Part shown: positions 26,453 through 36,825 of the stretch, piece after piece
Layout: each line of letters opens with the position of its first letter
Position numbering within the stretch: the first letter of the stretch is position 1
Assembly (NCBI RefSeq): GCF_000482325.1
Contig: NZ_KI535295.1
Coordinates: 1,165,060-1,229,059, forward strand
Reading direction: 5' to 3'
Length of the DNA: 64,000 bases
Origin: Bacillus sp. UNC438CL73TsuS30
Lineage (GTDB): Bacteria; Bacillota; Bacilli; Bacillales; Cytobacillaceae
Translations under genes and position numbers: made by a program
Notes under the pieces: model-generated
What the model was told of the DNA's origin: nothing
The model's database searches: none
Seen by the model: only the letters and a program-made list of their open reading frames with translations

Positions 26453-27889
26453 ATGGGGAAATCAAATAATAAACACTCTACGATCGTGGTACTTCTACTC
26501 GCAGGAACGTTTATTGCGATTTTAAATCAAACGTTGATGATTACAGCAATTCCTCCGGTAATGGATGAAATGAATGTAACCGCCAATAGTGCACAATGGC
26601 TGACAACTGTTTTTATGCTGGTGAACGGAATTATGATTCCCGTCAGCGCATTTTTATTGGAGCGGTTTACAACAAGACAGCTGTTTATATCAGCCATGAG
26701 TATTTTTGCTGTCGGTACCTTGGCAGGGGGGATTGCACCCAACTTTGAGATGCTTTTGCTCGGGCGCGTTATCCAATCCATTGGAGCAGGAGTTATGCTG
26801 CCCCTGATGCAAACGGTATTTTTAATGATATTTCCTGTCAATCGCCGAGGCTCTGCAATGGGCTTAGTCGGGCTTGTGATTTCCTTTGCACCGGCCATTG
26901 GTCCAGCCCTGTCTGGATGGGTAACATCCCATTTTTCCTGGAGAGTTCTGTTTTTTATCATTTTACCAATCGCACTGATTGATATTCTCATTGCCTTTAT
27001 TGCCTTAAAAAATGTAACCGAAATCTCCAAACCAAAGGTCGACGTGATCTCCATTATCTTTTCTTCGTTTGGTTTTGGGGGACTGCTTTACGGATTTACT
27101 GCTGCCGGAAATTACGGATGGACTAACTCGACTACAATCCTGTCTCTAGGAATTGGTGTAATTTCATTAGTATTATTTATTTACAGACAGTTACGGTTAA
27201 AGCATCCGATGCTTGAATTTGGGGTGTTTAAGTATTCCATTTTTCCGTTCGCCATCATTATTGGGATGATCGGCTTTATGGGTTTAATTGGTGCTGAAAC
27301 GATTATCCCGCTGTTTATGCAGAACATGCGCGGATTTTCCGCATTCGAGGCCGGCCTAGCCCTTTTACCAGGTGCACTGGTCAGTGGATTAATGGCACCA
27401 ATCGTGGGGAGAATCTTTGATAAAGTTGGAGCAAGATGGTTGGTGATGATTGGACTAACAATTATGACAGCGGCTTCCTTTGCCTTTACACGATTAGGGC
27501 CTTCGACGACAATGACCTATATTACTATCTTATACGGAATTAGGATGTTCGGTCTTTCGATGGTGATGATGCCGGTCGCCACGTCTGCGTTAAACCAGTT
27601 ACCAAAACGATTAATTCCTCATGGTGCTGCCATGGATAATACAATGAAAATGATTGCTGCCTCAGTAGGGACTGCGATTCTTGTTACAGTTATGACCACA
27701 ACAGCAGAAACAGCAAAACAGCGCCCGGAGATTTCTCATCCAGATATGTACGGTGCTAACGTGGCCTTTATGGTGGTTTCCATACTTACACTGCTAGGAC
27801 TCATCCTTTCCTTTTTTATAAAAAAAGACCAACAGTCAGAAGGGGAATTGAAAGGAAAAAGCAAGGTAAGCGTTAAAATGCAGGAATGA
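26453..27889 (+). CDS. MFS drug exporter, DHA2 (14-helix) family
   Basis: 478 residues with about 14 helices. Motif A is degenerate near ERFTTRQLF, motif B covers GRVIQSIGAGVM, and the antiporter motif C is SFAPAIGPALSGWVTS, which marks drug/H+ antiporters of the EmrB/LmrB/QacA group. The substrate range is unknown. GGGGGATGG precedes the ATG. A polar C-tail follows the last helix. The bidirectional terminator is shared with nasA. Confidence 0.9.
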   Translation: MGKSNNKHSTIVVLLLAGTFIAILNQTLMITAIPPVMDEMNVTANSAQWLTTVFMLVNGIMIPVSAFLLERFTTRQLFISAMSIFAVGTLAGGIAPNFEMLLLGRVIQSIGAGVMLPLMQTVFLMIFPVNRRGSAMGLVGLVISFAPAIGPALSGWVTSHFSWRVLFFIILPIALIDILIAFIALKNVTEISKPKVDVISIIFSSFGFGGLLYGFTAAGNYGWTNSTTILSLGIGVISLVLFIYRQLRLKHPMLEFGVFKYSIFPFAIIIGMIGFMGLIGAETIIPLFMQNMRGFSAFEAGLALLPGALVSGLMAPIVGRIFDKVGARWLVMIGLTIMTAASFAFTRLGPSTTMTYITILYGIRMFGLSMVMMPVATSALNQLPKRLIPHGAAMDNTMKMIAASVGTAILVTVMTTTAETAKQRPEISHPDMYGANVAFMVVSILTLLGLILSFFIKKDQQSEGELKGKSKVSVKMQE

Positions 27890-27901
27890 AATTAAAATAA
27901 G

Positions 27902-27937
27902 AGAAGACATATGCTCGCTGCACATGTCTTCTTTTAT
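27902..27937. terminator. Bidirectional terminator between the exporter and nasA
   Basis: AGAAGACATATG (27902-27913) pairs with CACATGTCTTCT (27921-27932), followed by TTTATTTTT. Confidence 0.88.
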
Positions 27938-27946
27938 TTTTAAGAT

Positions 27947-29152
27947 CTAAATTTTAACGGAAGCTTCTTTCGATACCAGCGCTTTTCGCCATGAGACTTG
28001 GACAATTGCTAGCACCAACAATGCTGCAAAGCAAACTGCCGCATAAACCAAAAAACCAGCTCCATACGATCCTGTAAATTGTTTAAGTGTTCCCAAAATA
28101 TTCGGAACAAAAAATCCGCCAACCCCACCTGCAGCTCCAACAATGCCGGTGATCATCCCAATTTCTTTTTGGAATCGCTGCGGAACCAATTGAAAAACCG
28201 CCCCATTTCCCATCCCAAGACAAAGCATGCCAATCAATAACAAAATGGTCACTAGGGTTAATCCGGGAAGCAGGCTTACACCAAACATCATGAGCGTCAC
28301 CCCAATGAACAAAAAGATTAGAAGGCGGACCCCGCCAATTTTATCAGAAATCCATCCCCCAACAGGGCGGAAGAAGCTCCCTGCAGCTACACAAAGGGTA
28401 ACAAAATCCCCGGCTTTTACTTTTGATAAATCATATTGGTCCACAAAAAAGATGCTCAAAAAACTGGATAGGCCGACAAATCCGCCGAATGTGACGCTAT
28501 AAAGCATGCAAAAAAACCAAGTATCTTTCTTTTTTAAAACATTGAAGTATTGGGCGATAGGTTTTGCCTGTGGCTGCGATGGAGCATCCTTGGCTACCAA
28601 GCTATAAATAATAAAAACCAATAAAAGTGGAATAATAGCCAACCCTATAACATTATGCCAGCCAATTTGGTCTGCAATCCGCGGTCCAAATAAAGTGGCG
28701 AATAGAGTTCCGCTGTTTCCTGCACCGGCAATCCCCATTGCCAGACCTTGTAAGTGCGGTGGATACCAGCGACTTGCCATTGGAATGGCTGCTGCAAAAC
28801 TTGCACCTGCTACACCGAGCAGAATTCCGATAAAATATAGCTCGATTAAGGATTTCCCAAACAACCAGGCCCATAAAAGTGGAACCATTGTAATAAGCAT
28901 CCCGCTGATTGCGGTTTTACGAGGACCGATGCGATCGGTTAAGATTCCAAGTACAATCCGGAAAAACGAACCGCTTAGAATCGGAACAGCGACAATCAAC
29001 CCTTTTTGAGATAGGGAAAGGCCAAAATCCCTTGTAATATAAACTCCAAGTGCCCCGAGCATCACCCAAATCATGAAACTTACATCAAAATATAAAAATG
29101 AAGCAACTAATGACGGCGCATGACCGCTTTTTCTTAAATCTGATAATTTCAT
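27947..29152 (-). CDS. nasA: Nitrate transporter NasA (NarK/NNP family)
   Basis: 401 residues and about 12 helices. The nitrate-signature stretches are [15 protein letters not shown] in the middle and [14 protein letters not shown] near the end, the Gly-rich helices lining the NNP substrate path. It imports nitrate (and possibly nitrite) for assimilation. Divergent from nasBCDEF exactly as in B. subtilis. The start is ATG 29152; the ATG two codons upstream sits too close to GAGGGGAG. A TnrA box at 29339-29355 is placed to activate it under nitrogen limitation. Confidence 0.95.
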   Translation of the reverse strand: MKLSDLRKSGHAPSLVASFLYFDVSFMIWVMLGALGVYITRDFGLSLSQKGLIVAVPILSGSFFRIVLGILTDRIGPRKTAISGMLITMVPLLWAWLFGKSLIELYFIGILLGVAGASFAAAIPMASRWYPPHLQGLAMGIAGAGNSGTLFATLFGPRIADQIGWHNVIGLAIIPLLLVFIIYSLVAKDAPSQPQAKPIAQYFNVLKKKDTWFFCMLYSVTFGGFVGLSSFLSIFFVDQYDLSKVKAGDFVTLCVAAGSFFRPVGGWISDKIGGVRLLIFLFIGVTLMMFGVSLLPGLTLVTILLLIGMLCLGMGNGAVFQLVPQRFQKEIGMITGIVGAAGGVGGFFVPNILGTLKQFTGSYGAGFLVYAAVCFAALLVLAIVQVSWRKALVSKEASVKI

Positions 29153-29338
29153 CCACATACGCTCCCCTCAATAAATATCCTTACCAACCGATGCCTGGAT
29201 TCTTTGAAAACCATACTTTCCCAAGTAAAAACAAAAATGAAATCAGTCCAATCTCATTTTTCATTATCATAACCTCCGTTTTTTGAAATTTTTGTCTGCT
29301 TAAGCGTAATAGATCGGTTCTTAAGTTGTCAGTTTCTG

Positions 29339-29355
29339 TGTTAAGAATTCTTACA
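29339..29355 (-). promoter_or_regulatory. TnrA box for nasA
   Basis: TGTTAAGAATTCTTACA fits TGTNA-N7-TNACA exactly. On minus, TATTAC at 29311-29306 is a fitting -10, placing the box about 49 nt before the start site, the usual activating position. Confidence 0.88.
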
Positions 29356-29379
29356 TAGTTTTTAAAAATGGATTTTCTA

Positions 29380-29396
29380 TGTTAGGAAATGTAACA
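29380..29396 (+). promoter_or_regulatory. TnrA box for nasBC
   Basis: TGTTAGGAAATGTAACA fits TGTNA-N7-TNACA exactly. AATAAT at 29426-29431 is the likely -10, placing the box near -49. Confidence 0.88.
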
Positions 29397-29488
29397 CAGT
29401 TGGCTTTTTTAAAACGGACCTATGGAATAATGGATGTGTTATGAACCAATAAATACAACCATCTTTAAAAAGAGCTGGAGGGTTATGA

Positions 29489-31606
29489 ATGGAGAAACAA
29501 AAACTAGTGCTGGTGGGGAATGGTATGGCAGGTGTCCACTGCATAGAGGAAATCATCAAACTGGCCCCTGATCAGTTTGAGATTACGATTTTTGGCAGTG
29601 AGCCACATGTGAACTATAATCGGATTCTTTTGTCATCTGTACTGCAGGGGAGGGAATCGATTCATGAGATTATCTTAAATGAACGCGAGTGGTATGCCGA
29701 GCATCAAATTCAACTTTTTACAGGGGAAACGGTAAAAAAAATAGATAAAGAGAAACATGTGGTTAAAACCGATCAAAATCGTGAAATTTCCTACGATCAT
29801 ATAATTTTAGCCACTGGTTCCGTCCCATTACTCCTTCCTATATCAGGTGCAGATAAGAAGGGCGTGTTTACATTTCGGACCATTGAAGATTGCAAGAGAA
29901 TTATGGAAGCATCGAAGCGCTGTAACAAAGCCATCGTGATTGGCGGCGGGGTATTGGGTTTGGAAGCTGCGAGAGGGCTGCTCAATCTTGGGATGGATGT
30001 ACATGTAGTGCATAATGGGAGCTTCCTGATGGAAAGGCAACTTGATCAAACGGCATCTAAAATGTTGCAAAAAGTATTGGAAGAACAAGGTATGAAATTT
30101 CTTTTTGAAAAAGAAACAAATGAAATTGTCGGTAAAAGCGGGGTAGAAGGGGTCCGTTTCAAAGATGGTACCGAAATAGAGTCTGAATTAGTAGTAATGG
30201 CAGTAGGGGTTAGACCCAATGTTCAGTTAGCCAGAGAAAGTGGAATTGCAACGAACCGGGGCATTCTCGTGAACAACTTTTTGGAGACAAGCGAACTAAA
30301 AATATATTCCTTAGGTGAATGTGCGGAACATTGCGGTATCGTTTATGGATTAGTGAAGCCATTGTTTGAACAAGGGAAAGTATTGGCGAAACGGATTTGT
30401 GGCCAGCCCACAAATGGATACGTTGGGTCTATCCTGTCCACCCAATTAAAAATATCAGATGTGAAGGTATTTTCTGTAGGCAATTTTTCTGAAACAGAGT
30501 CATCAAAGTCTATTAATCTCTATGTTGGACCGGGAGGCGATTATAAAAGACTGGTTTTTCAAGACGAAAAACTGATTGGTGCTGTGTTATATGGGGATAT
30601 AAAAGACCAGGAGAGATTGCTGGAAATGGTGGTGAACCAGGAGCTCGTACCCGAAGGCGACGAATGGACTCTGTTCCAATCTCGAAAGGAAAAGGAAAAT
30701 CCAATCGTTTCAATGCCATGTAATCAAATTATTTGCAACTGTAACGGGGTCACAAAAAGGGAAATCATAAATACAGTTCAAAAAAACGGATTAACGGACG
30801 TAAACCAAATAAAAAAATACACCAAGGCCTCTGGCTCCTGTGGCGGCTGTAAACCACTAGTGGCCGATCTCCTTTCCTATATTCAAAGTGATGCATTTGA
30901 TGAACCGGAGGAAAGAGAGAGCTCAATGTGTGACTGTACTTTGTTGGCTGAAGAGGAGGTTGTTCGTGAAATGCAAGTTCAAGATCTTTCCTCCTTACAA
31001 GGCGTGATGGATGAACTGAAATGGAAGAACAAGCAAGGCTGCACAACCTGCCGACCTGCCATTCATTATTATTTAACCATGATAAATCCTGAATATGTGT
31101 ACAAACATAAAGATCTGTTTGATCCCCTAGGAATGCATATGATTCTTCAAGTGAATAACTTCACATGCAACTGTGAAAAACAATCATCACTTGATTTGGC
31201 AGGTGATTTGGAAAAGAGATTTGAATTCCTCCTGACACCTTCTAAGGTGAAAATCACTATTTCCGCCTGCATTCATAACGGACCCGATACAATCAAAAAT
31301 GATCTAGTTGTAATCCAGATGGAAAGAGGCTGGGAAATCTATGTCAGTGACTTGTATGAACAAAGTTCCGGCGGGCTGCTCTGTATTGCCGAAACAAATC
31401 AAATAGCAATCGAAATGATATCCGTGTTTATCCAGTACTATCGGGAAAGCGCAAATTTCATGGAGCAGATTGGGAAATGGTTGGAACAGGTTGGTCTTAT
31501 CCATGTAAGAGAAGTTATCTATGATGACGAACTTCGCCAGCAGTTATTAGAGCGTTTGGACGAAGAAGTTTTAATCAGGAAGAAGCTTTTAGAAAAAAGT
31601 TATTAA
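29489..31606 (+). CDS. nasB: Assimilatory nitrate reductase electron-transfer subunit NasB
   Basis: 705 residues. FAD-binding GNGMAG at 10-15 and NADH-binding GGGVLGLEAARG near 152 make an NAD(P)H oxidoreductase core. Two BFD-like [2Fe-2S] domains follow: CNCNG (about 412) with CGGCKP, and CDCTL with CTTCRP. It passes electrons from NADH to NasC. The last 150 residues align with the siroheme half of NasD, but the cluster ligands are lost: TCNCEKQ near 557 and ACIHNG near 592 replace TCVGEQFC and ACPRSC. It starts with ATG behind GAGCTGGAGGG. Confidence 0.92.
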   Translation: MEKQKLVLVGNGMAGVHCIEEIIKLAPDQFEITIFGSEPHVNYNRILLSSVLQGRESIHEIILNEREWYAEHQIQLFTGETVKKIDKEKHVVKTDQNREISYDHIILATGSVPLLLPISGADKKGVFTFRTIEDCKRIMEASKRCNKAIVIGGGVLGLEAARGLLNLGMDVHVVHNGSFLMERQLDQTASKMLQKVLEEQGMKFLFEKETNEIVGKSGVEGVRFKDGTEIESELVVMAVGVRPNVQLARESGIATNRGILVNNFLETSELKIYSLGECAEHCGIVYGLVKPLFEQGKVLAKRICGQPTNGYVGSILSTQLKISDVKVFSVGNFSETESSKSINLYVGPGGDYKRLVFQDEKLIGAVLYGDIKDQERLLEMVVNQELVPEGDEWTLFQSRKEKENPIVSMPCNQIICNCNGVTKREIINTVQKNGLTDVNQIKKYTKASGSCGGCKPLVADLLSYIQSDAFDEPEERESSMCDCTLLAEEEVVREMQVQDLSSLQGVMDELKWKNKQGCTTCRPAIHYYLTMINPEYVYKHKDLFDPLGMHMILQVNNFTCNCEKQSSLDLAGDLEKRFEFLLTPSKVKITISACIHNGPDTIKNDLVVIQMERGWEIYVSDLYEQSSGGLLCIAETNQIAIEMISVFIQYYRESANFMEQIGKWLEQVGLIHVREVIYDDELRQQLLERLDEEVLIRKKLLEKSY

Positions 31607-31629
31607 AAAAAGAGAAGAGGTGAAAATTC

Positions 31630-33777
31630 TTGACGGAACTTTTATTAAAATATTTTCGAACGAAGCAGCAAAAAGTTGAATCGGAAAAATTATTTGATAC
31701 CCAATGTCCCTTCTGTAGTATGCAATGCAAGATGACATTTATAGAACAATCGATTGTTTCGAGGAAAAAATATCTGACCCTTGGAAAAGAAAATCCAACT
31801 TCCGAAGGACGTTTATGCATAAAAGGCATGAATGCCCACCAACATACCGTTAACAAGGAGCGGTTAAAGTATCCGATGTTAAAGGTGAATGGAGAATTTG
31901 TCCGAATCTCCTGGGAGGAAGCGTTACAACAATTTAAAGAAAACTTTACACGAGTTCAAGAAGAAGACGGACAGAATGCATTAGCAGTTTATGGAAGTGC
32001 GTCGATTACGAATGAAGAGGCGTATTTACTAGGGAAATTTGCGCGGGTTGCCTTAAAAACGAAATACATTGATTATAATGGCAGGCTATGTATGTCGGCA
32101 TCTGCTACCGCGGCAAATCAAACATTTGGGATGGACAGAGGGTTTACCAACAGCTTGTCGGAAATTCCATTTACCCGCTGCATTATTCTAGCGGGTACCA
32201 ACATCGCCGAATGCCAGCCTACGATGATGTCCTATTTTGAAAAGGCGAAAGAGAATGGTGCCTACATCATTGCAATTGATCCTCGCGAAACAGCGACAAC
32301 CAAAATGGCAGACCTTCATCTAAAACTGAAACCGGGAACAGATGCCGCCTTAGCAAACGGATTATTAAAAGTAATCTTTGAAGAAAACTATATGGATAAA
32401 GAATTTATCAAAGAACGTGCCACAGGGTATGAAAAAGTAAAATACCATGTCATGTCTCTGAATTTAGATGATATTGCAGAAATTACAGGGGTTCCAAGTA
32501 AACAAATTCGGAAAGCAGCAATAATGTTTGGCAGAGAAGAATCGGGAATGATTTTTACCGCTAGAGGAGTAGAACAGCAAACTGATGGGGTAATGGCTGT
32601 CCGTAATTACCTGAATATTCTTGTTTCGACAGGGAAAATTGGAAAGCCCCATTCCGGTTATGCTGCGATTACCGGACAGGGAAATGGCCAAGGAGCAAGG
32701 GAACACGGTCAAAAAGCAGACCAGCTCCCCGGTTATCGCTCCATTGAAAATGAAGATCATCGTTCCTATATTGCCCGTGTCTGGGGAATTAATAAGGATG
32801 AATTACCAGGCAAAGGAGTTTCTGCCTATGAAATGATGGAAAAAATCGATGAAGGGGAAATCACTGGGTTATTTTTAATGTGCTCGAATCCGATTGTCTC
32901 CAATCCAAACGCTGAATTTGTCCAAAAAGCTCTTAAAAAACTAAAATTCTTTGTAGCTGTGGATTTGTTTGTTTCGGAAACTGCGAGATTAGCAGATTTA
33001 ATTTTACCAACTTCTTCGTATTTAGAGGATGAAGGAACCATGACGAATGTAGAGGGGAGGGTGACCTTAAGGGAAGCAAGCTATCCATGTCCGGGTGAAG
33101 TAAAGCACGACTGGCAAATACTATGCGAAATTGCCAAAGTGCTGGGGAAGGGCGAGTATTTTTCATTTTCGTCCGCAGAAGAAATTTTTAATGAATTAAG
33201 ATTGGCTAGCCGAGGTGGAATCGCTGATTATTACGGGATCACATATGAACGGATTAGAAAAGAAGGAGGCATCCTATGGCCATGTCCAGACTCTGACCAT
33301 AAAGGGACAAAACGGCTGTTTGAAACTTCCTTTGCCCATGAAGACGGAAAGGCAGCAATGGTGGTCGTGCAAAACGAACCAGTTATTCAAAAGGATCAGG
33401 TAAATGATGAGTTCCCGCTGTATTTAACAACCGGCCGAGTCATGTCCCATTATCTAACTGGTGTGCAAACAAGAAAAAGTTCAGCATTGGCTGCTAGAAA
33501 TGTGGAGACATTTATGGAGATTCATCCAACCACTGCAAGAAGATACCATATTTCGGACCAATCGTTAGTAAAAATAGAATCGAGACGGGGAAGTATTGTC
33601 GTTCGAAGTAAATGGTCTGAAACCATTCGTCAGGATACGGTTTTCGTTCCGTTCCATTGGGCAGACTCGCAAAATGTCAATCTCCTTGTTTCTAATGAAC
33701 TCGACCCAGATTGCCGGATGCCTGGGTTCAAGGTGAGTGCCGTCCGAGTGAGTCCGGTAATGAATTTCCATAAATAA
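31630..33777 (+). CDS. nasC: Assimilatory nitrate reductase catalytic subunit NasC
   Basis: 715 residues of the molybdopterin oxidoreductase family. The N-terminal [4Fe-4S] cysteines are in CPFCSMQC (about 26-33) plus RLCIKG (about 62). Downstream stretches bind bis-MGD (YNGRLCMSASATAANQTFG, AGTNIAECQP, CSNPIVSNPN), and the C-terminal fold has YLTTGRVMSHYLTG. It reduces nitrate to nitrite in the cytosol. TTG start behind AGAGGTG, 23 nt after nasB, so cotranscribed. A hairpin follows before nasD, which has its own promoter. Confidence 0.94.
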   Translation: MTELLLKYFRTKQQKVESEKLFDTQCPFCSMQCKMTFIEQSIVSRKKYLTLGKENPTSEGRLCIKGMNAHQHTVNKERLKYPMLKVNGEFVRISWEEALQQFKENFTRVQEEDGQNALAVYGSASITNEEAYLLGKFARVALKTKYIDYNGRLCMSASATAANQTFGMDRGFTNSLSEIPFTRCIILAGTNIAECQPTMMSYFEKAKENGAYIIAIDPRETATTKMADLHLKLKPGTDAALANGLLKVIFEENYMDKEFIKERATGYEKVKYHVMSLNLDDIAEITGVPSKQIRKAAIMFGREESGMIFTARGVEQQTDGVMAVRNYLNILVSTGKIGKPHSGYAAITGQGNGQGAREHGQKADQLPGYRSIENEDHRSYIARVWGINKDELPGKGVSAYEMMEKIDEGEITGLFLMCSNPIVSNPNAEFVQKALKKLKFFVAVDLFVSETARLADLILPTSSYLEDEGTMTNVEGRVTLREASYPCPGEVKHDWQILCEIAKVLGKGEYFSFSSAEEIFNELRLASRGGIADYYGITYERIRKEGGILWPCPDSDHKGTKRLFETSFAHEDGKAAMVVVQNEPVIQKDQVNDEFPLYLTTGRVMSHYLTGVQTRKSSALAARNVETFMEIHPTTARRYHISDQSLVKIESRRGSIVVRSKWSETIRQDTVFVPFHWADSQNVNLLVSNELDPDCRMPGFKVSAVRVSPVMNFHK

Positions 33778-33787
33778 AATCAATGAT

Positions 33788-33813
33788 GCCTGGGGTGATA
33801 GACCCAGGCTTTT
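33788..33813 (+). terminator. Terminator or attenuator between nasC and nasD
   Basis: GCCTGGG (33788-33794) pairs with CCCAGGC (33803-33809), followed by TTTTG; a partial terminator that separates nasBC from nasDEF. Confidence 0.7.
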
Positions 33814-33857
33814 GTATGGCTTAAAAATACTCTTTTAGAAAAATTATTAAAAATATA

Positions 33858-33874
33858 TGTTAGATAACCTTACA
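33858..33874 (+). promoter_or_regulatory. TnrA box for nasDEF
   Basis: TGTTAGATAACCTTACA fits TGTNA-N7-TNACA exactly. TATAGT at 33904-33909 is the likely -10 at matching distance. Confidence 0.87.
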
Positions 33875-33942
33875 TGTTTTGTAATTTTTATTTTTTACCG
33901 TGTTATAGTTTGTGAAAGAACTTTCAAAGGGAGGAATATCCA

Positions 33943-36357
33943 GTGGAAAAGAAAAAGTTGATTCTCGTCGGGAATGGTATGGCAGGAGTCAGAACCATTG
34001 AAGAAATCTTGAAACATTCAAAAGTAGATTTTGAGATTACAATTTTCGGTAGTGAGCACCATCCAAACTATAATCGAATACTCCTTTCAAAGGTATTGCA
34101 AGGGGACACGGAAGTTAAGGATATTACATTAAATGACTGGGACTGGTATCGAGAAAACAATATTCAACTATTTACTGGAGAGACCGTAATCCAAATTGAT
34201 TCAACGAAAAAAGTGGTGGTAACAGATTTAGGCCGAGTGGAACCTTATGATGAGTTGATTTTAGCAACTGGATCAATGCCCTTCATCCTTCCAATACCGG
34301 GGGTGGAGAAAGACGGAGTTACGGCTTTTCGGGATATAAAAGATACCGAAGTAATGCTCGAAGCTTCAAAAAAATATAAAAAAGCGGCTGTAATTGGCGG
34401 AGGGTTATTAGGACTTGAGGCGGCAAGGGGGCTATTAAACTTAGGGATGGAGGTTTCTGTCATCCATCTTGCACCCTACTTAATGGAACGGCAACTCGAT
34501 CATACAGCCGGCAAACTATTACAAACAGAGTTAGAAAAACAAGGGATGAAGTTTTTACTTGAGAAACAAACCCAAGAGATTTATGGGAATGAAAGGGTGG
34601 AAGGATTAAGGTTTAGTGATGGAACAGAAATTGAAGTGGACTTAGTCGTAATGGCTGTTGGGATTAAGCCAAAAAGTGAATGGGCAAAGGAAAGTGGAAT
34701 TCTTGTCAATCGCGGGATTGTGGTGAATGACTATCTGCAAACCAATACCCCTCATGTTTATGCAGTGGGCGAATGTGCTGAGCATAATGGAATGGTTTAT
34801 GGTCTGGTATCCCCTTTGTATGAACAAGGAAAAATATTAGCGAAAACCGTCTGTGGCATTGAAACCAATCCATATAAAGGCTCCATATTATCCACTCAAC
34901 TGAAGGTTTCAGGTGTAGAAGTATTTTCTGCAGGGGACTTCATCGAGGGAGAAGGTAAAAAAGCAATCAAGGTATTCGATGACCAGGATAATATTTACAA
35001 GAAAATCGTATTACGTGGAAATCAAATCGTTGGCGCTGTGTTGTTTGGTGATAGCAGCGAGGGGAATCGGTTGTTTTCCATGATTCAAAAGAAAGCAGAT
35101 ATTTCAGATACGGAAAAGGTATCGATTTTACAACCGTTGCATGAGGAAGCAGGTAGCAGTCTAGTCGCTGTTATGAACGATGATGAAATGATCTGCGGTT
35201 GTAACGGGGTAACAAAAGGAACGATTGTTCAAGCGATACAGCAGCAAGGCTGCACATCAGTGGATGCAATCAAAGCGTGTACGAGTGCTTCTAGATCCTG
35301 CGGGGGCTGTAAACCGCTTGTAGCTGATCTCTTGCAGCACACGCTCGGTTCCGCTTTTATGGAAACAGCTCAAAAAGAAGCCATCTGCGGTTGTACCACT
35401 TTATCAAGGGATGAAGTGGTGGAAGAAATAAGGGCTAAGGGGCTGTCAACGATTAAGGAAGTCATGTATGTCCTTGGTTGGAGTTCGGAGGAAGGCTGTT
35501 CCAAATGCCGCCCCGCATTAAACTACTATTTAGGAATGGTTCATCCAATTGAACATAGGGACGAAAGAGAATCGCGATTTGTGAATGAGCGGATGCATGC
35601 CAATATTCAAAAAGACGGGACCTACTCTGTTGTACCGCGTATGTATGGCGGTGTCACCAATTCAAGCGATTTACGCCGAATTGCTGATGTTGTTGATAAA
35701 TATGAAATACCGCTCGTAAAATTAACCGGCGGCCAACGAATCGATTTATTGGGCATTAAAAAAGAGGTCTTACCAAAGGTTTGGGAGGATCTCGACATGC
35801 CATCTGGATTCGCCTATGGAAAATCACTACGAACAGTTAAGACTTGTGTCGGAGAACAATTTTGCCGATTTGGAACCCAGGATTCGATGGGACTTGGTAT
35901 TGTCTTGGAAAAGAAATTCGAAGGTCTGCAAACGCCTCATAAAGTAAAAATGGCTGTTTCTGCCTGTCCAAGAAGCTGCGCAGAGTCAGGTTTCAAGGAT
36001 ATAGGATTTATTGGAATCGACGGCGGCTGGGAAATTTTTGTTGGCGGAAACGGTGGAACCCATGTCCGCGGAGGGGATTTATTATATAAAGTCAAAACCG
36101 ACGAAGAGGTTGTCAAGATTACGGGAGCTTACTTGCAATATTACCGTGAAACAGCAAACTACTTGGAACGTACATCTGCTTGGATTGAACGTGTTGGTCT
36201 AACACAAATCCGTTCGGTCCTTGACGATTTGCAGAAACGGAGGGAGCTGAATTTACGGATGGAGGAAGCATTGTCCGTCCTGCGTGATCCGTGGAAGGAA
36301 ATAGCTGAGGATGAAAAGGTGAAGAAGCAATTGTTTGAGACACTAGTGAAGTCTTAA
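33943..36357 (+). CDS. nasD: NADH nitrite reductase large subunit NasD (NirB)
   Basis: 804 residues. FAD site GNGMAG, NADH site GGGLLGLEAARG, two BFD-like [2Fe-2S] domains (CGCNG near 417 with CGGCKP; CGCTT near 481 with CSKCRP), then a sulfite/nitrite-reductase domain with siroheme-[4Fe-4S] ligands TCVGEQFC (about 634) and ACPRSC (about 673). It reduces nitrite to ammonium with NADH. GTG start behind AAAGGGAGGAA. The first 540 residues are closely similar to NasB, pointing to a duplication. Confidence 0.95.
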   Translation: MEKKKLILVGNGMAGVRTIEEILKHSKVDFEITIFGSEHHPNYNRILLSKVLQGDTEVKDITLNDWDWYRENNIQLFTGETVIQIDSTKKVVVTDLGRVEPYDELILATGSMPFILPIPGVEKDGVTAFRDIKDTEVMLEASKKYKKAAVIGGGLLGLEAARGLLNLGMEVSVIHLAPYLMERQLDHTAGKLLQTELEKQGMKFLLEKQTQEIYGNERVEGLRFSDGTEIEVDLVVMAVGIKPKSEWAKESGILVNRGIVVNDYLQTNTPHVYAVGECAEHNGMVYGLVSPLYEQGKILAKTVCGIETNPYKGSILSTQLKVSGVEVFSAGDFIEGEGKKAIKVFDDQDNIYKKIVLRGNQIVGAVLFGDSSEGNRLFSMIQKKADISDTEKVSILQPLHEEAGSSLVAVMNDDEMICGCNGVTKGTIVQAIQQQGCTSVDAIKACTSASRSCGGCKPLVADLLQHTLGSAFMETAQKEAICGCTTLSRDEVVEEIRAKGLSTIKEVMYVLGWSSEEGCSKCRPALNYYLGMVHPIEHRDERESRFVNERMHANIQKDGTYSVVPRMYGGVTNSSDLRRIADVVDKYEIPLVKLTGGQRIDLLGIKKEVLPKVWEDLDMPSGFAYGKSLRTVKTCVGEQFCRFGTQDSMGLGIVLEKKFEGLQTPHKVKMAVSACPRSCAESGFKDIGFIGIDGGWEIFVGGNGGTHVRGGDLLYKVKTDEEVVKITGAYLQYYRETANYLERTSAWIERVGLTQIRSVLDDLQKRRELNLRMEEALSVLRDPWKEIAEDEKVKKQLFETLVKS

Positions 36358-36386
36358 AAATTACATGATATAGGAGGAAATAGCTG

Positions 36387-36713
36387 ATGGCTAGCAAAAG
36401 TGTGACAAAAATATCAATTGGTTCCATCCATGAGCTGAAAGAGCGGATTGGAAAAACGGTATGTATTGGGAAAAAAGAAGTGGCTGTATTTAAATTATCC
36501 AGTGGAACGGTTCGGGCAGTAGAGAACAGCTGTCCCCATAAAGGCGGAGTCTTAAGTGAGGGCATGGTGAGCGGAGAATTTGTTTTTTGTCCGATGCATG
36601 ATTGGAAAATCTGTTTGGATGACGGGAAGGTTCAAAAGCCGGATAGAGGCTGTGTGACAACCTATCAAACATTGATTGAGGGTGATCAGGTTTATCTATT
36701 ATTTGAAGAGTAA
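36387..36713 (+). CDS. nasE: Nitrite reductase small subunit NasE (NirD), Rieske type
   Basis: 108 residues with a Rieske [2Fe-2S] fold: CPHKGG and CPMHDW supply two Cys and two His. NirD-type subunits pair with the large siroheme subunit. ATAGGAGGAAATA precedes the ATG, 29 nt after nasD, so the two are translated from one message. Confidence 0.94.
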   Translation: MASKSVTKISIGSIHELKERIGKTVCIGKKEVAVFKLSSGTVRAVENSCPHKGGVLSEGMVSGEFVFCPMHDWKICLDDGKVQKPDRGCVTTYQTLIEGDQVYLLFEE

Positions 36714-36825
36714 TAGAAGAAACTGTCTTTTGACCAGTGGTTGAAAGGCAGTTTTCCTAAAAATATTACCGATCATTTAATGCAAGTTTGCAATAGTTAC
36801 GGCTGGTTAGAAGGGGTGTGGAAAA

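Noticed and set aside
29489..31606. NasB as a frameshifted or truncated nitrite reductase pseudogene
   Set aside because: The frame is intact, spacing to nasC is operon-like, and position and size match NasB of the B. subtilis locus.
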